Source: Chitinophagales bacterium (GTDB taxonomy: Bacteria > Bacteroidota > Bacteroidia > Chitinophagales > Saprospiraceae). Taken from it: DNA of 38,380 nucleotides. The translations under genes and the position numbers were made by a program. The notes under the pieces were generated by a model, which was given only the letters and a program-made list of their open reading frames with translations, was not told the DNA's origin and made no database searches. Position 1 is the first letter of the stretch; each line of letters begins with the position of its first letter. Location of the stretch: the NCBI GenBank assembly GCA_013298845.1, contig JAAFJN010000021.1, positions 1-38,380 of the forward strand. Direction: 5' to 3'. Of the stretch, positions 16,513 to 24,207 are shown piece by piece.

Positions 16513-16520
16513 CAAATATA
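16513..16520 (-). promoter_or_regulatory. -7 box TATATTTG immediately before the S9 peptidase ATG
   Basis: TATATTTG on the minus strand is a full TAnnTTTG match and is separated from the ATG at 16508 by only CCGG. The predicted transcription start falls on or next to the ATG, suggesting a leaderless or nearly leaderless mRNA. No clear -33 element. Confidence 0.55.
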
Positions 16521-16570
16521 ATATAGGCGGTGTTTTTGCCGGTGAATGGTGGTATTTTTTTGTTGTGGTG

Positions 16571-16676
16571 GGCGTAGGGGTAGGCCGTGGTAGGGGTAGG
16601 CCTTGTGCCTACCCAACCACGGCCCACCCCAATCACGGGGGCCACCACGAACGGGCAACCCCAATCACGAACGGGC
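16571..16676. repeat. degenerate REP-like units and a larger hairpin
   Basis: This is the first half of the gene-free stretch 16509-16865. GTAGGGGTAGG is repeated, and a long inverted repeat joins GGCCGTGG (16583-16590) and GGGTAGGC (16594-16601) to GCCTACCC (16607-16614) and CCACGGCC (16617-16624). Truncated units with CCAATCACG follow. Short open frames across it are repeat-derived and not believable genes. Confidence 0.7.
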
Positions 16677-16869
16677 AACCACGAGGGTTGCCTCAATCAC
16701 GAACATGGCCCCGTAGGACAACCACGAGGGTTGCCTCAATCACGAACATGGCCCCGTAGGATAACCACGAGGGTTGCCTCAATCACGAACATGGCCCCGT
16801 AGGATAACCACGAGGGTTGCCTCAATCACGAACATGGCCCCGTAGGACAACCACGAGGGTTGCCCCTAC
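16677..16869. repeat. 43-bp REP-derived tandem repeat (four copies plus terminal REP)
   Basis: Copies begin at 16677, 16720, 16763 and 16806 with only C/T differences at the last base. Each unit starts AACCACGAGGGTTGCC and ends CCCCGTAGGA plus C or T. A final partial copy (16849-16869) ends in the intact form GGTTGCCCCTAC. The last CTAC (16866-16869) overlaps the fabD stop codon. The exact 43-bp period suggests recent amplification by slippage or unequal exchange. No gene is supported here. Confidence 0.9.
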
Positions 16870-17747
16870 AGGGCGTCGGTGACGGCCTCTTTATTGATTT
16901 TGCGGATCATTCCCCGCAGTACGGCACCGGAACCACCTACCTCGATAAACGTGGTAATGCCGTTGGCGATCATATTTTCAATCGTTTGGGTCCAGCGAAC
17001 GGGAGATGTTAATTGCGCAATCAAATTAGCGCGAATGTCCTCCGGATCGTTTACTGGCTGTGCGTGTACATTTTGATAAATCGGGCAAATCGGCACTGCA
17101 AAATGCGTGCTACGAATGGCTTCAGCCAATTCATCCTGGGCTGGTTGCATCAGTGGAGAGTGAAATGCACCACCTACCGATAAGGCCACCACCCGTTTGG
17201 CGCCGCGCTCCTGTAACAAAGGCGTTACCAGTTCAATTCCTTTGCGGCTACCGGAAATCACTAATTGTCCCGGTGTGTTGTAATTGGCGGCCACCACCAC
17301 TTCGTCGGTGATGCTGGCGCAGATTTCTTCCACCGTAGCATCATCCATACCGAGTACGGCGGCCATGGTGCTGTCCACCAGTTCGCAGGCTTTTTGCATG
17401 GCCATTGCGCGTTTGCTCACTAGTATAAGGCCATCTTTGAAGGATAAGGCACCCGTGGCCACCAAGGCTGTTAATTCACCGAGAGAGTGACCGGCAGCGG
17501 CATCGGGGGTGAACGCATCACCGGCCATACGTGCGCGCACGATACTTTCCAAAAACACGGCGGGCTGGGTAACTTTTGTTTGCGTCAGGTCTTCTTTGGT
17601 ACCTTCAAACATAATATCCGTGATGCGCCAGCCTAAAATATCATTGGCCTCTTCAAAAAGTTCTTTGGCGAGGGAATTGGACTCGTATTGTTCTTTGCCC
17701 ATCCCTTCAAATTGGGAACCTTGTCCCGGAAAAACGTATCCTTTCAT
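16866..17747 (-). CDS. fabD: malonyl-CoA:ACP transacylase
   Basis: A 293-residue enzyme that moves malonyl from CoA to acyl carrier protein for fatty-acid elongation. Motifs are FPGQGSQ (6-12) with Q9, TQPA (60-63), nucleophile S88 in GHSLGE, R113 in SKRAMAMQ, the NYNTPGQ segment (155-161) and H196 in GGAFHSPLM. It closes with EVGGSGAVLRGM. Length is close to the usual 290-310. It lies 13 bp downstream of the SUMF1-like gene on the same strand, so it is probably cotranscribed; no other fab gene is nearby. Its stop is TAG within the GTAG of a REP-like repeat. Confidence 0.96.
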   Translation of the reverse strand: MKGYVFPGQGSQFEGMGKEQYESNSLAKELFEEANDILGWRITDIMFEGTKEDLTQTKVTQPAVFLESIVRARMAGDAFTPDAAAGHSLGELTALVATGALSFKDGLILVSKRAMAMQKACELVDSTMAAVLGMDDATVEEICASITDEVVVAANYNTPGQLVISGSRKGIELVTPLLQERGAKRVVALSVGGAFHSPLMQPAQDELAEAIRSTHFAVPICPIYQNVHAQPVNDPEDIRANLIAQLTSPVRWTQTIENMIANGITTFIEVGGSGAVLRGMIRKINKEAVTDAL

Positions 17748-17760
17748 ATTTTAAATTTTT

Positions 17761-18672
17761 CTATCGTTGGCGTTTCCATTGCGTGGGGTTTTCCCACGAC
17801 GATACGCACCGAAATCCAAGCCAGTGCGCGGGTTTTTCGTAGGTTATATCCTTGTATAAATCACAGGTTTCTACCGATTGATTGACGTAACAACCTTTGG
17901 CAATTCCTTTTTCGGCCACCATTTCTGATACGTTGCCCACCATACACCACAAACCGCTGGCATTTTTTAAACCACTTTTGGTGGGTAATGGTGTTTTTTG
18001 ATGGGGTTGTCCGGCCACCAAACAAGAACCGAGTCCCTGTTTTTTTAACGCTTTTTGGTGACTTTTTTTCTTAAAATCATAACCATACGGCGCAGTAGCC
18101 GCCGGATGTAGCCCGGTAGCGGCATTTCCCCAAATTGCCTTGGAGGGCAAACGGAAATGTGCCACGAGAATGGTGGTATCCGGTTGGGTATAATTCCGGA
18201 ATTGGCCATTTTGGTAACGTTCCACTGTAAAATAGCCCGTGCTGTCTGGCTTTTCGGGCGGATGCAAACCAATTTTTCCCGCTAATACCAAGGCGCGTTC
18301 GTACACGCGGTCGGTTCTCCATTGCGCGTAAGCGGCAGCCTGCGCTTGCGAGACCCCAACCACCGGGTACATATCGTACATGGGGTGCGAAAAATATGAT
18401 TCCCGCAATGAACTGCCGCGTACGGTCATCGTATCCCAAACGGATGTATCGGGCAACGCCATTTTGTACATGTGGCTGTTCTCGCCTACAACCTGTTTGA
18501 TCCAGGCTAAATACTCCCGGTAGTCAATATTGGATATTTCAGTGGCATCTATGTAAAGTCCAGGCTCCAGCCGAACACCGTTGGGTGGTGCTTTTATGGT
18601 CTGGGCGGTAGTGCTGTTGTGCGCGATTCCGCAGAATATTAAAATACAAAGTACTAATTTAAGCAACTGCAT
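17761..18672 (-). CDS. SUMF1/formylglycine-generating-enzyme-like exported protein
   Basis: A 303-residue protein starting with a signal peptide (MQLLKLVLCILIFCG... to TTAQ). The SUMF1/FGE-sulfatase domain is recognised from GLYIDATEISNIDYREYLAW (38-57), YPVVGVSQAQAAAYAQWR, RLPSKAIWGNAA, GLWCMVGNVSEMVAEKGIAKG and the closing HWLGFRCV. In Bacteroidota such proteins include GldJ/GldK-like structural relatives, and many are not true formylglycine enzymes; I cannot assign activity. I prefer the ATG at 18672, which overlaps the xisI stop by 14 bp; ATGs at 18702 and 18717 are in frame but would precede the hydrophobic signal. It is followed by fabD after 13 bp. Confidence 0.75.
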   Translation of the reverse strand: MQLLKLVLCILIFCGIAHNSTTAQTIKAPPNGVRLEPGLYIDATEISNIDYREYLAWIKQVVGENSHMYKMALPDTSVWDTMTVRGSSLRESYFSHPMYDMYPVVGVSQAQAAAYAQWRTDRVYERALVLAGKIGLHPPEKPDSTGYFTVERYQNGQFRNYTQPDTTILVAHFRLPSKAIWGNAATGLHPAATAPYGYDFKKKSHQKALKKQGLGSCLVAGQPHQKTPLPTKSGLKNASGLWCMVGNVSEMVAEKGIAKGCYVNQSVETCDLYKDITYEKPAHWLGFRCVSSWENPTQWKRQR

Positions 18673-19000
18673 AACCAGTAAAGGGACGTTTATATGGTGC
18701 ATGAAAAGCCAGGACAATATCCTCTTTTTTTATGCCCTCCGCGACTAGTTCATCGGCAACTCCAGAGTCAGTCCAGTCTTGCTGTATCCAGACCTTGTCA
18801 TCCTTTAAATCAATGTGAAGTACACAACCATGAATACGTTGCATCTTACTCCACCCTATATCCATAAGATAAAAGTGGCCATTTTCATCATCAAAAACTA
18901 TTTGTGACTCGTATTCTTCAAACCCTTCGGGAGGGCTTCCTGTACCGTAGCGTGTAATAATTTTTTTGATGGCATTCCTGTATGAAATTATCTTATCCAT
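18659..19000 (-). CDS. xisI: XisI family protein
   Basis: A 113-residue protein matching XisI almost end to end: the start MDKIISYRNAIKKII, then GFEEYESQIVFDDENGHFYL, GWSKMQRIHGCVLHIDLKD, KVWIQQDWTDSGVADELV and the end DIVLAFHAPYKRPFTGYA. XisI was first named in Anabaena as a factor needed for fdxN-element excision. Homologues are widespread in cyanobacteria and Bacteroidota without that element, so the name says little about its job here. It overlaps xisH by 13 bp and the SUMF1 gene by 14 bp. Composition is visibly AT-richer than the neighbours. Confidence 0.92.
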   Translation of the reverse strand: MDKIISYRNAIKKIITRYGTGSPPEGFEEYESQIVFDDENGHFYLMDIGWSKMQRIHGCVLHIDLKDDKVWIQQDWTDSGVADELVAEGIKKEDIVLAFHAPYKRPFTGYAVA

Positions 19001-19401
19001 TGAGTAATAATGTTTGTAATTGGCGAAAATACAAGCAAATATAATCCTTCCTCCTCAATTGCTTCTTGTCCAAATGGCTCTTTAAAGAAACTATTCCAAG
19101 TATCTTCAGGAATTGCGAGAATTAAAACTCGATCCGACTCTTGCTTTCTCAGTACCCTCAAATAGTTTCGATATTGACCAAGTGCTTCGTGGAAATCATG
19201 GATAATTGATTTTGAAAGAAAGCTTTTGACTTCTACCAATATTTTTTCATGTCCACGTTCGGCTGCAAAAATCTTTTCGGCCCCTAAATCAATTTCCATT
19301 CGTAAACTATAATGCTTTAGTGGATACGGATCATGGGTTATTGTCCAGCCGTCCTTCTCTAAGGCTTCACGCACATTATTGTGATAGATATCCTTTGCCA
19401 T
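18988..19401 (-). CDS. xisH: XisH family protein (PD-(D/E)XK nuclease-like)
   Basis: A 137-residue protein with the XisH signature MAKDIYHNNVREALEKDGWTI, then EIDLGAEKIFAAERG, ILVEVKSFLSKSIIHDF and ALGQYRNY. D38 followed by E57-x-K59 (VEVKS) is the core of a PD-(D/E)XK nuclease fold, so metal-dependent nucleic-acid cleavage is plausible but unproved. I use the ATG at 19401; the frame extends 26 codons upstream, but those overlap icmF and lack family similarity. It begins 12 bp after the icmF stop and overlaps xisI by 13 bp. A 60-base sample (19081-19140) is 35% G+C against 50% in icmF (20041-20100), suggesting horizontal acquisition. No XisF-type recombinase is present. Confidence 0.92.
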   Translation of the reverse strand: MAKDIYHNNVREALEKDGWTITHDPYPLKHYSLRMEIDLGAEKIFAAERGHEKILVEVKSFLSKSIIHDFHEALGQYRNYLRVLRKQESDRVLILAIPEDTWNSFFKEPFGQEAIEEEGLYLLVFSPITNIITQWIR

Positions 19402-19412
19402 TGGTGTTGAAT

Positions 19413-22400
19413 TTACATATTTCTCCGATACTGCCCGCCAACCTCGTACAACGCGTTGGTAATTTGCCCCAAAGAACAAACTTTTACGGCATCCATGAGT
19501 TCAGCAAACAGATTTTTGTTCAAAACAGCCGCTTGTTGCAAATGCCGTAACGCCTGTATCGCTTTGTGGGCATTGGCGTTGTGGAGTTGTTGTAAAGTGG
19601 TAATTTGCGCTTCTTTTTCTTCTTCGGTGGCGCGAATGACTTCTGCGGGCAGAATCGTTGGCGAACCATCTTTAGATAAAAACGTATTTACCCCGATGAG
19701 CGGCAATTCGCCCGTGTGTTTGAGCGTCTCGTAATACAGGCTTTCTTCCTGGATTTTTCCGCGCTGATACATGGTTTCCATTGCGCCTAACACCCCGCCG
19801 CGTTCGGTAATTCGGTCAAATTCCAGCAATACCGCTTCTTCGACCAAATCCGTCAATTCTTCAATGATAAAAGAACCTTGCGTGGGGTTTTCATTTTTGG
19901 CCAAACCCAATTCGTGGTTGATAATCAACTGTATCGCCATGGCCCGGCGCACCGATTCTTCCGTTGGCGTCGTAATGGCCTCGTCGTAAGCGTTGGTGTG
20001 GAGCGAATTGCAGTTGTCGTAAATGGCGTACAATGCCTGCAAAGTGGTGCGAATATCGTTAAAAGCAATTTCCTGCGCGTGCAACGACCGACCCGAGGTT
20101 TGAATATGGTATTTCAGCATTTGGCTGCGCTCGTTCGCCTCGTACATCTGCTTCATGGCTTTTGCCCAAATGCGGCGCGCTACCCGCCCAATAACGGCGT
20201 ATTCGGGATCTACGCCGTTGGAAAAAAAGAACGACAAATTGGGCGCAAAATCGTCCACGTTCATGCCCCTGCTGCGGTAATATTCCACAAAAGTAAACCC
20301 GTTGGCGAGGGTAAAAGCCAATTGCGAAATCGGATTCGCGCCCGCTTCGGCAATGTGGTACCCCGAAATGGACACCGAATAAAAATTCCGCACCTTGTTT
20401 TTGATAAAATACTCCTGCACGTCGCCCATTACGCGCAAACTGAATTCTGTGCTAAAAATGCAGGTGTTTTGCGCCTGGTCTTCTTTGAGAATATCGGCCT
20501 GAACGGTACCCCGAACGGATTGTAACGCTTTGTTTTTGAGTTCCAGATACACATCGGCGGGAAGTACTTCGTCGCCGGTAATGCCCAGCAACATCAACCC
20601 GAGGCCGTTGTTTCCTTCCGGCAAATCACCGTGGTATTTAGGACGCTCAAGTCCGTTATTGTCGTATTTTTCCTTTAATTTTTCCTCAACAACATGTTCT
20701 AAACCATTGGCGCGAATGTATTTTTCGCATTGCTGGTCGACGGCGGCATTCATAAAAAACGCGGCGACTGTGGCGGCCGGTCCGTTAATGGTCATCGAAA
20801 CCGAGGTTTTGGGATCGCACAAATCAAAACCGGAATACAGTTTTTTGGCATCGTCCAAACAACACACCGATACCCCGGAATTACCCACTTTTCCGTAAAT
20901 ATCGGGGCGATAATCGGGGTCTTCGCCGTATAAAGTCACCGAATCGAAGGCCGTTGACAAACGCGCAGCGGGCAAACCCAGCGAAACGTAGTGAAACCGT
21001 CGGTTGGTGCGTTCGGGGCCACCTTCACCCGCAAACATCCGGGTAGGATCTTCGCCCTGGCGTTTGAACGGGAATACACCCGCCGTGTAGGGAAATTCGC
21101 CCGGAACGTTTTCTTGCAGCGACCAGCGGAGAATTTCGCCCCAATCTTCAAATTTGGGCAGCGACACCCGTGGAATACGCGTGTGCGAAAGACTGGTGGT
21201 AAATGTGCTTTGCCGAATTTCCTTATCGCGCACTTTATACACGTATTCGTCGGCGGCGTAGCGCTGGCGTTTTTCCTGCCAACCCTCCAATATCCTCACG
21301 CAATCGCCGTCTAAGTCCTTGCGCAAATTGTTGAGTTGCTGTTGTAAAACGGCAATGGTCGCTTCCATGTCCCGTTGGCCCGACAATAAAGCGATGGTGT
21401 TTTCCAAGGCGTAGAGTTTGCGGGCGTGGGCGACCTGTTTGGCGGCCCAGGTATCGTATTTGCGGTTGTTTTCGCTGATTTCGGAGAGATAACGCGTCCG
21501 GTTTGGCGGAATAATGTACACTTTTTCCGACATTTCACCCGTTGCCGCAAAAGACGATTGCAAACCCGCGTTGCATTTTTCGTTGAGCAGGTAAATAATC
21601 CGGCCGTACAGTTGGTTGACGCCCGGATCATTGAACTGGCTGGCGATGCAACCAAAAACGGGCATATCATCTACTGCAATGTCCCAGGCGTTGCGGTTGC
21701 GTTGGACTTGTTTGCGCACGTCGCGGAGTGCGTCGAGGGCGCCGCGTTTGTCAAATTTATTAATGGCAATGACATCGGCGAAGTCCAGCATGTCAATTTT
21801 TTCCAATTGCGTGGCTGCACCAAACTCGGGTGTCATGATGTACAACGAAACGTCAGAGTGGTCAATGATTTCCGTATCGGATTGGCCAATCCCGCTCGTT
21901 TCGAGAATAATCATGTCGTAGTGCGCCGCTTTTAGAATGTCAACGGCGGCGTGCACGTATTTGGATAATGCCAAATTGCTTTGGCGAGTGGCCAGTGACC
22001 GCATGTACACCCGTGGGTTATTGATGGAATTCATGCGAATTCGATCGCCCAATAGTGCACCGCCCGTTTTGCGTTTGGAAGGGTCCACCGACACAATAGC
22101 GATGTTTTTTTCGGGAAAATCGAGTAAAAAACGGCGCACGATTTCGTCCACCATCGAAGATTTACCCGCACCGCCGGTACCGGTAATGCCCAAAACGGGG
22201 GTATGTTGAATTTTGCCCGCCAACAGCGGCGCAATGTCTTTTTCGTAAAGGTCGGGGTTGTTTTCGGCCACCGAAATCATCCGCGCCACCGAGCGGTTTC
22301 GGTCGGAGCCGGTTTGTTGGCCGTCGAGTACTTTTAGTTCACCGTTGACGGAAAAACCAACGGGGAAATCGCATTTTTGAAGCACATCGTTAATCATGCC

Positions 22401-22799
22401 CTGCAAACCCATTGCGCGACCGTCGTCGGGGTGATAGATGCGCGTGATACCGTACTCGTGCAATTCGGCGATTTCGGAGGGCAAAATAGTGCCGCCGCCG
22501 CCGCCGAAAATTTTGATATGTCCGGCTCCGCGTTCTTTCAGCAGGTCGTGCATGTATTTAAAATACTCGTTGTGGCCGCCCTGGTACGAAGTAATGGCAA
22601 TGCCCTGCACGTCTTCCTGAATGGCACAATCCACAATTTCCTGCACGGAACGGTTGTGCCCGAGGTGAATAATTTCGGCACCGCTGCTTTGCATAATGCG
22701 GCGCATGATGTTAATGGCGGCATCGTGACCGTCGAAGAGGCTGGCGGCGGTGACGAGGCGAATTTTGTGGTGTGGTTGGTATGGTGTGGGCTGGGTCAT
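19413..22799 (-). CDS. icmF: fused isobutyryl-CoA mutase IcmF
   Basis: A 1128-residue fusion enzyme that interconverts isobutyryl-CoA and n-butyryl-CoA, using adenosylcobalamin, with a built-in G-protein chaperone. The order is diagnostic: an N-terminal B12-binding domain (about 10-145, base-off ligand H25 in DGHDAA and GGGGG near 99-103), a MeaB-like GTPase (about 200-400, P-loop GTGGAGKS 207-214, [30 protein letters not shown] 347-350), then the acyl-CoA mutase barrel (about 560 to the end, beginning [13 protein letters not shown]). The TAGVFPF substrate segment is of the IcmF type rather than methylmalonyl-CoA mutase. It probably heads a transcript continuing through xisHI, the SUMF1-like gene and fabD. 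The true preferred substrate remains an inference. Confidence 0.93.
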   Translation of the reverse strand: MTQPTPYQPHHKIRLVTAASLFDGHDAAINIMRRIMQSSGAEIIHLGHNRSVQEIVDCAIQEDVQGIAITSYQGGHNEYFKYMHDLLKERGAGHIKIFGGGGGTILPSEIAELHEYGITRIYHPDDGRAMGLQGMINDVLQKCDFPVGFSVNGELKVLDGQQTGSDRNRSVARMISVAENNPDLYEKDIAPLLAGKIQHTPVLGITGTGGAGKSSMVDEIVRRFLLDFPEKNIAIVSVDPSKRKTGGALLGDRIRMNSINNPRVYMRSLATRQSNLALSKYVHAAVDILKAAHYDMIILETSGIGQSDTEIIDHSDVSLYIMTPEFGAATQLEKIDMLDFADVIAINKFDKRGALDALRDVRKQVQRNRNAWDIAVDDMPVFGCIASQFNDPGVNQLYGRIIYLLNEKCNAGLQSSFAATGEMSEKVYIIPPNRTRYLSEISENNRKYDTWAAKQVAHARKLYALENTIALLSGQRDMEATIAVLQQQLNNLRKDLDGDCVRILEGWQEKRQRYAADEYVYKVRDKEIRQSTFTTSLSHTRIPRVSLPKFEDWGEILRWSLQENVPGEFPYTAGVFPFKRQGEDPTRMFAGEGGPERTNRRFHYVSLGLPAARLSTAFDSVTLYGEDPDYRPDIYGKVGNSGVSVCCLDDAKKLYSGFDLCDPKTSVSMTINGPAATVAAFFMNAAVDQQCEKYIRANGLEHVVEEKLKEKYDNNGLERPKYHGDLPEGNNGLGLMLLGITGDEVLPADVYLELKNKALQSVRGTVQADILKEDQAQNTCIFSTEFSLRVMGDVQEYFIKNKVRNFYSVSISGYHIAEAGANPISQLAFTLANGFTFVEYYRSRGMNVDDFAPNLSFFFSNGVDPEYAVIGRVARRIWAKAMKQMYEANERSQMLKYHIQTSGRSLHAQEIAFNDIRTTLQALYAIYDNCNSLHTNAYDEAITTPTEESVRRAMAIQLIINHELGLAKNENPTQGSFIIEELTDLVEEAVLLEFDRITERGGVLGAMETMYQRGKIQEESLYYETLKHTGELPLIGVNTFLSKDGSPTILPAEVIRATEEEKEAQITTLQQLHNANAHKAIQALRHLQQAAVLNKNLFAELMDAVKVCSLGQITNALYEVGGQYRRNM

Positions 22800-22860
22800 T
22801 TAAAAAAATGATTTATCTTGCAAAAAAAATATCATACGAGTGGTTTTCGAGTTATATGGT

Positions 22861-24207
22861 TTACTCTTTCACCAAGTCCATTTTACCGGCGGCTTTGGCC
22901 AGTTTCAAAACGGCTAATTTATAACCAAACACCTGTTGCCAATAGTTTGTTTCGGCTTCGGTGCGCGCCGTTTGGGCGTTGAGCAAATCGGATAACGGGA
23001 TCTCACCGGCTTTGTACCGCAATGCCAGTTTATCCGTAATTTCCTGCGCCAACCCCACGTTTTCCTGCTGTACTTTCAGGCTGCTCAAAGCGGCTTTTAG
23101 TTGGGTTTTGGCTTGTCGGAATTCCAGTTTTTTGGCGGCTTCCAATTGGCGGACATCCTCCTGGATTTTTTGGCGCTCTACTTCGAGTTGGGCTAATTTG
23201 TGTTGGCGCTTTTTGCCATCGAACAACGTAGTTTCGGCTTTTACACCCACCATCGCCATGCCGCGCCAATATTCTCCAAAAACGTTTAAATTATTGCTTT
23301 GGTGCTGCATCCAGACGTTTGCGTATGCACTGACCACCGGACGATACCCAGTTTGTTGCGCGTGGGCCTGCACTTGATTTAACTGATCTTGCAACGCCAG
23401 CAGGCGCGTTTCGGTCAGCGATGCCGTTTCGAGTTCCAGACCGAGCCATTGCAGCGAGTCGGCGGCGGGTGGGGTAGTGGGTGTTTTGGTTTCAAGGGGC
23501 GTTTCGTACGGGATTCCGCACAAAAACTGCAAGGTTTCGCGCAGGGCTGCAATACCGTTGAGCAAGTTTTGCTTTTGGGTATTCAGGTTGGTCCACGCCA
23601 CTTTAATCCGTTTTACATCGGTGGAAATGATGTAGCCGTTGTTGAACTGCAATTCCGCCATGTTTTGCAACGCTTTTAATTTTTCCAAATTAGCGTCCAC
23701 CGAGCGCATCAATTGGGTGGTTTGCAACAGTTGGAACCACACTTGGGCGGTTTGAAAACGCACTTCGTCACCGCTGCGGTTGACGAGTAGCCCCGTCAGT
23801 TGGCGGGAAATATCAGCGGCGGGTAACATGCGGCGACCGGCTTCACTGTACAAAATTTGTTCGGCCTGCACGCCGCCGGTGAACTGAAAAGGTTGCCCAA
23901 ACGGCACCGCCACAAACGATTCATTGGGGCGATCAATCACGGAACCCGGCACGTATTGGGTGGGCACCACGGGAAAAACATCGAGGTGTACACCGGCTTT
24001 TACCTGCGGCATACCCGCACTGCGTTGTTCTTTGAATTTATGTTCCAGCGCCTGTTGGTCCAGTTGGGCTTTTCGTACTTGCCCGCTGTTGGCCACGGCA
24101 AGGTTTTGCGCTTGTTCCAACGACAAAACGGTGCTGTTTTGGGCAAAAAGGCCCGTATTAAACAACAAAAAGAAGGCAACGCACAGGGCGGGAATCTTCG
24201 TGATCAT
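22861..24207 (-). CDS. TolC-family outer-membrane efflux protein (in frame with upstream mtaB)
   Basis: Read from the internal ATG at 24207 this is a 448-residue TolC-like protein. It has a clear signal peptide (MITKIPALCVAFFLLFNTGLFAQ) followed by two repeats of outer-membrane-factor helices. Long amphipathic coiled-coil segments include LAQLEVERQKIQEDVRQLEA and KTQLKAALSSLKVQQENVGLAQE, and the family ending RYKAGEIPLSDLLNAQT is present. TolC trimers form the outer-membrane duct of efflux pumps or type I secretion; no membrane-fusion or inner-membrane pump gene is adjacent. The same frame continues upstream without a stop into mtaB. Translation from the internal ATG is the only route giving an exported product with an N-terminal signal. 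Confidence 0.85.
   Translation of the reverse strand: MITKIPALCVAFFLLFNTGLFAQNSTVLSLEQAQNLAVANSGQVRKAQLDQQALEHKFKEQRSAGMPQVKAGVHLDVFPVVPTQYVPGSVIDRPNESFVAVPFGQPFQFTGGVQAEQILYSEAGRRMLPAADISRQLTGLLVNRSGDEVRFQTAQVWFQLLQTTQLMRSVDANLEKLKALQNMAELQFNNGYIISTDVKRIKVAWTNLNTQKQNLLNGIAALRETLQFLCGIPYETPLETKTPTTPPAADSLQWLGLELETASLTETRLLALQDQLNQVQAHAQQTGYRPVVSAYANVWMQHQSNNLNVFGEYWRGMAMVGVKAETTLFDGKKRQHKLAQLEVERQKIQEDVRQLEAAKKLEFRQAKTQLKAALSSLKVQQENVGLAQEITDKLALRYKAGEIPLSDLLNAQTARTEAETNYWQQVFGYKLAVLKLAKAAGKMDLVKE

Noticed and set aside
16565-16802. Short frames with GNHEGCL-type repeats
   Set aside because: They are translations of the 43-bp array, not genes.
17761-18717. ATG at 18717 as start of the SUMF1-like protein
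   Set aside because: It would put 15 polar or mixed residues before the signal peptide and extend deep into xisI; 18672 fits an exported protein.
18659-19401. An fdxN-type excision element
   Set aside because: No nif or fdxN genes, no XisF recombinase and no flanking direct repeats are visible; only the xisHI pair is here.
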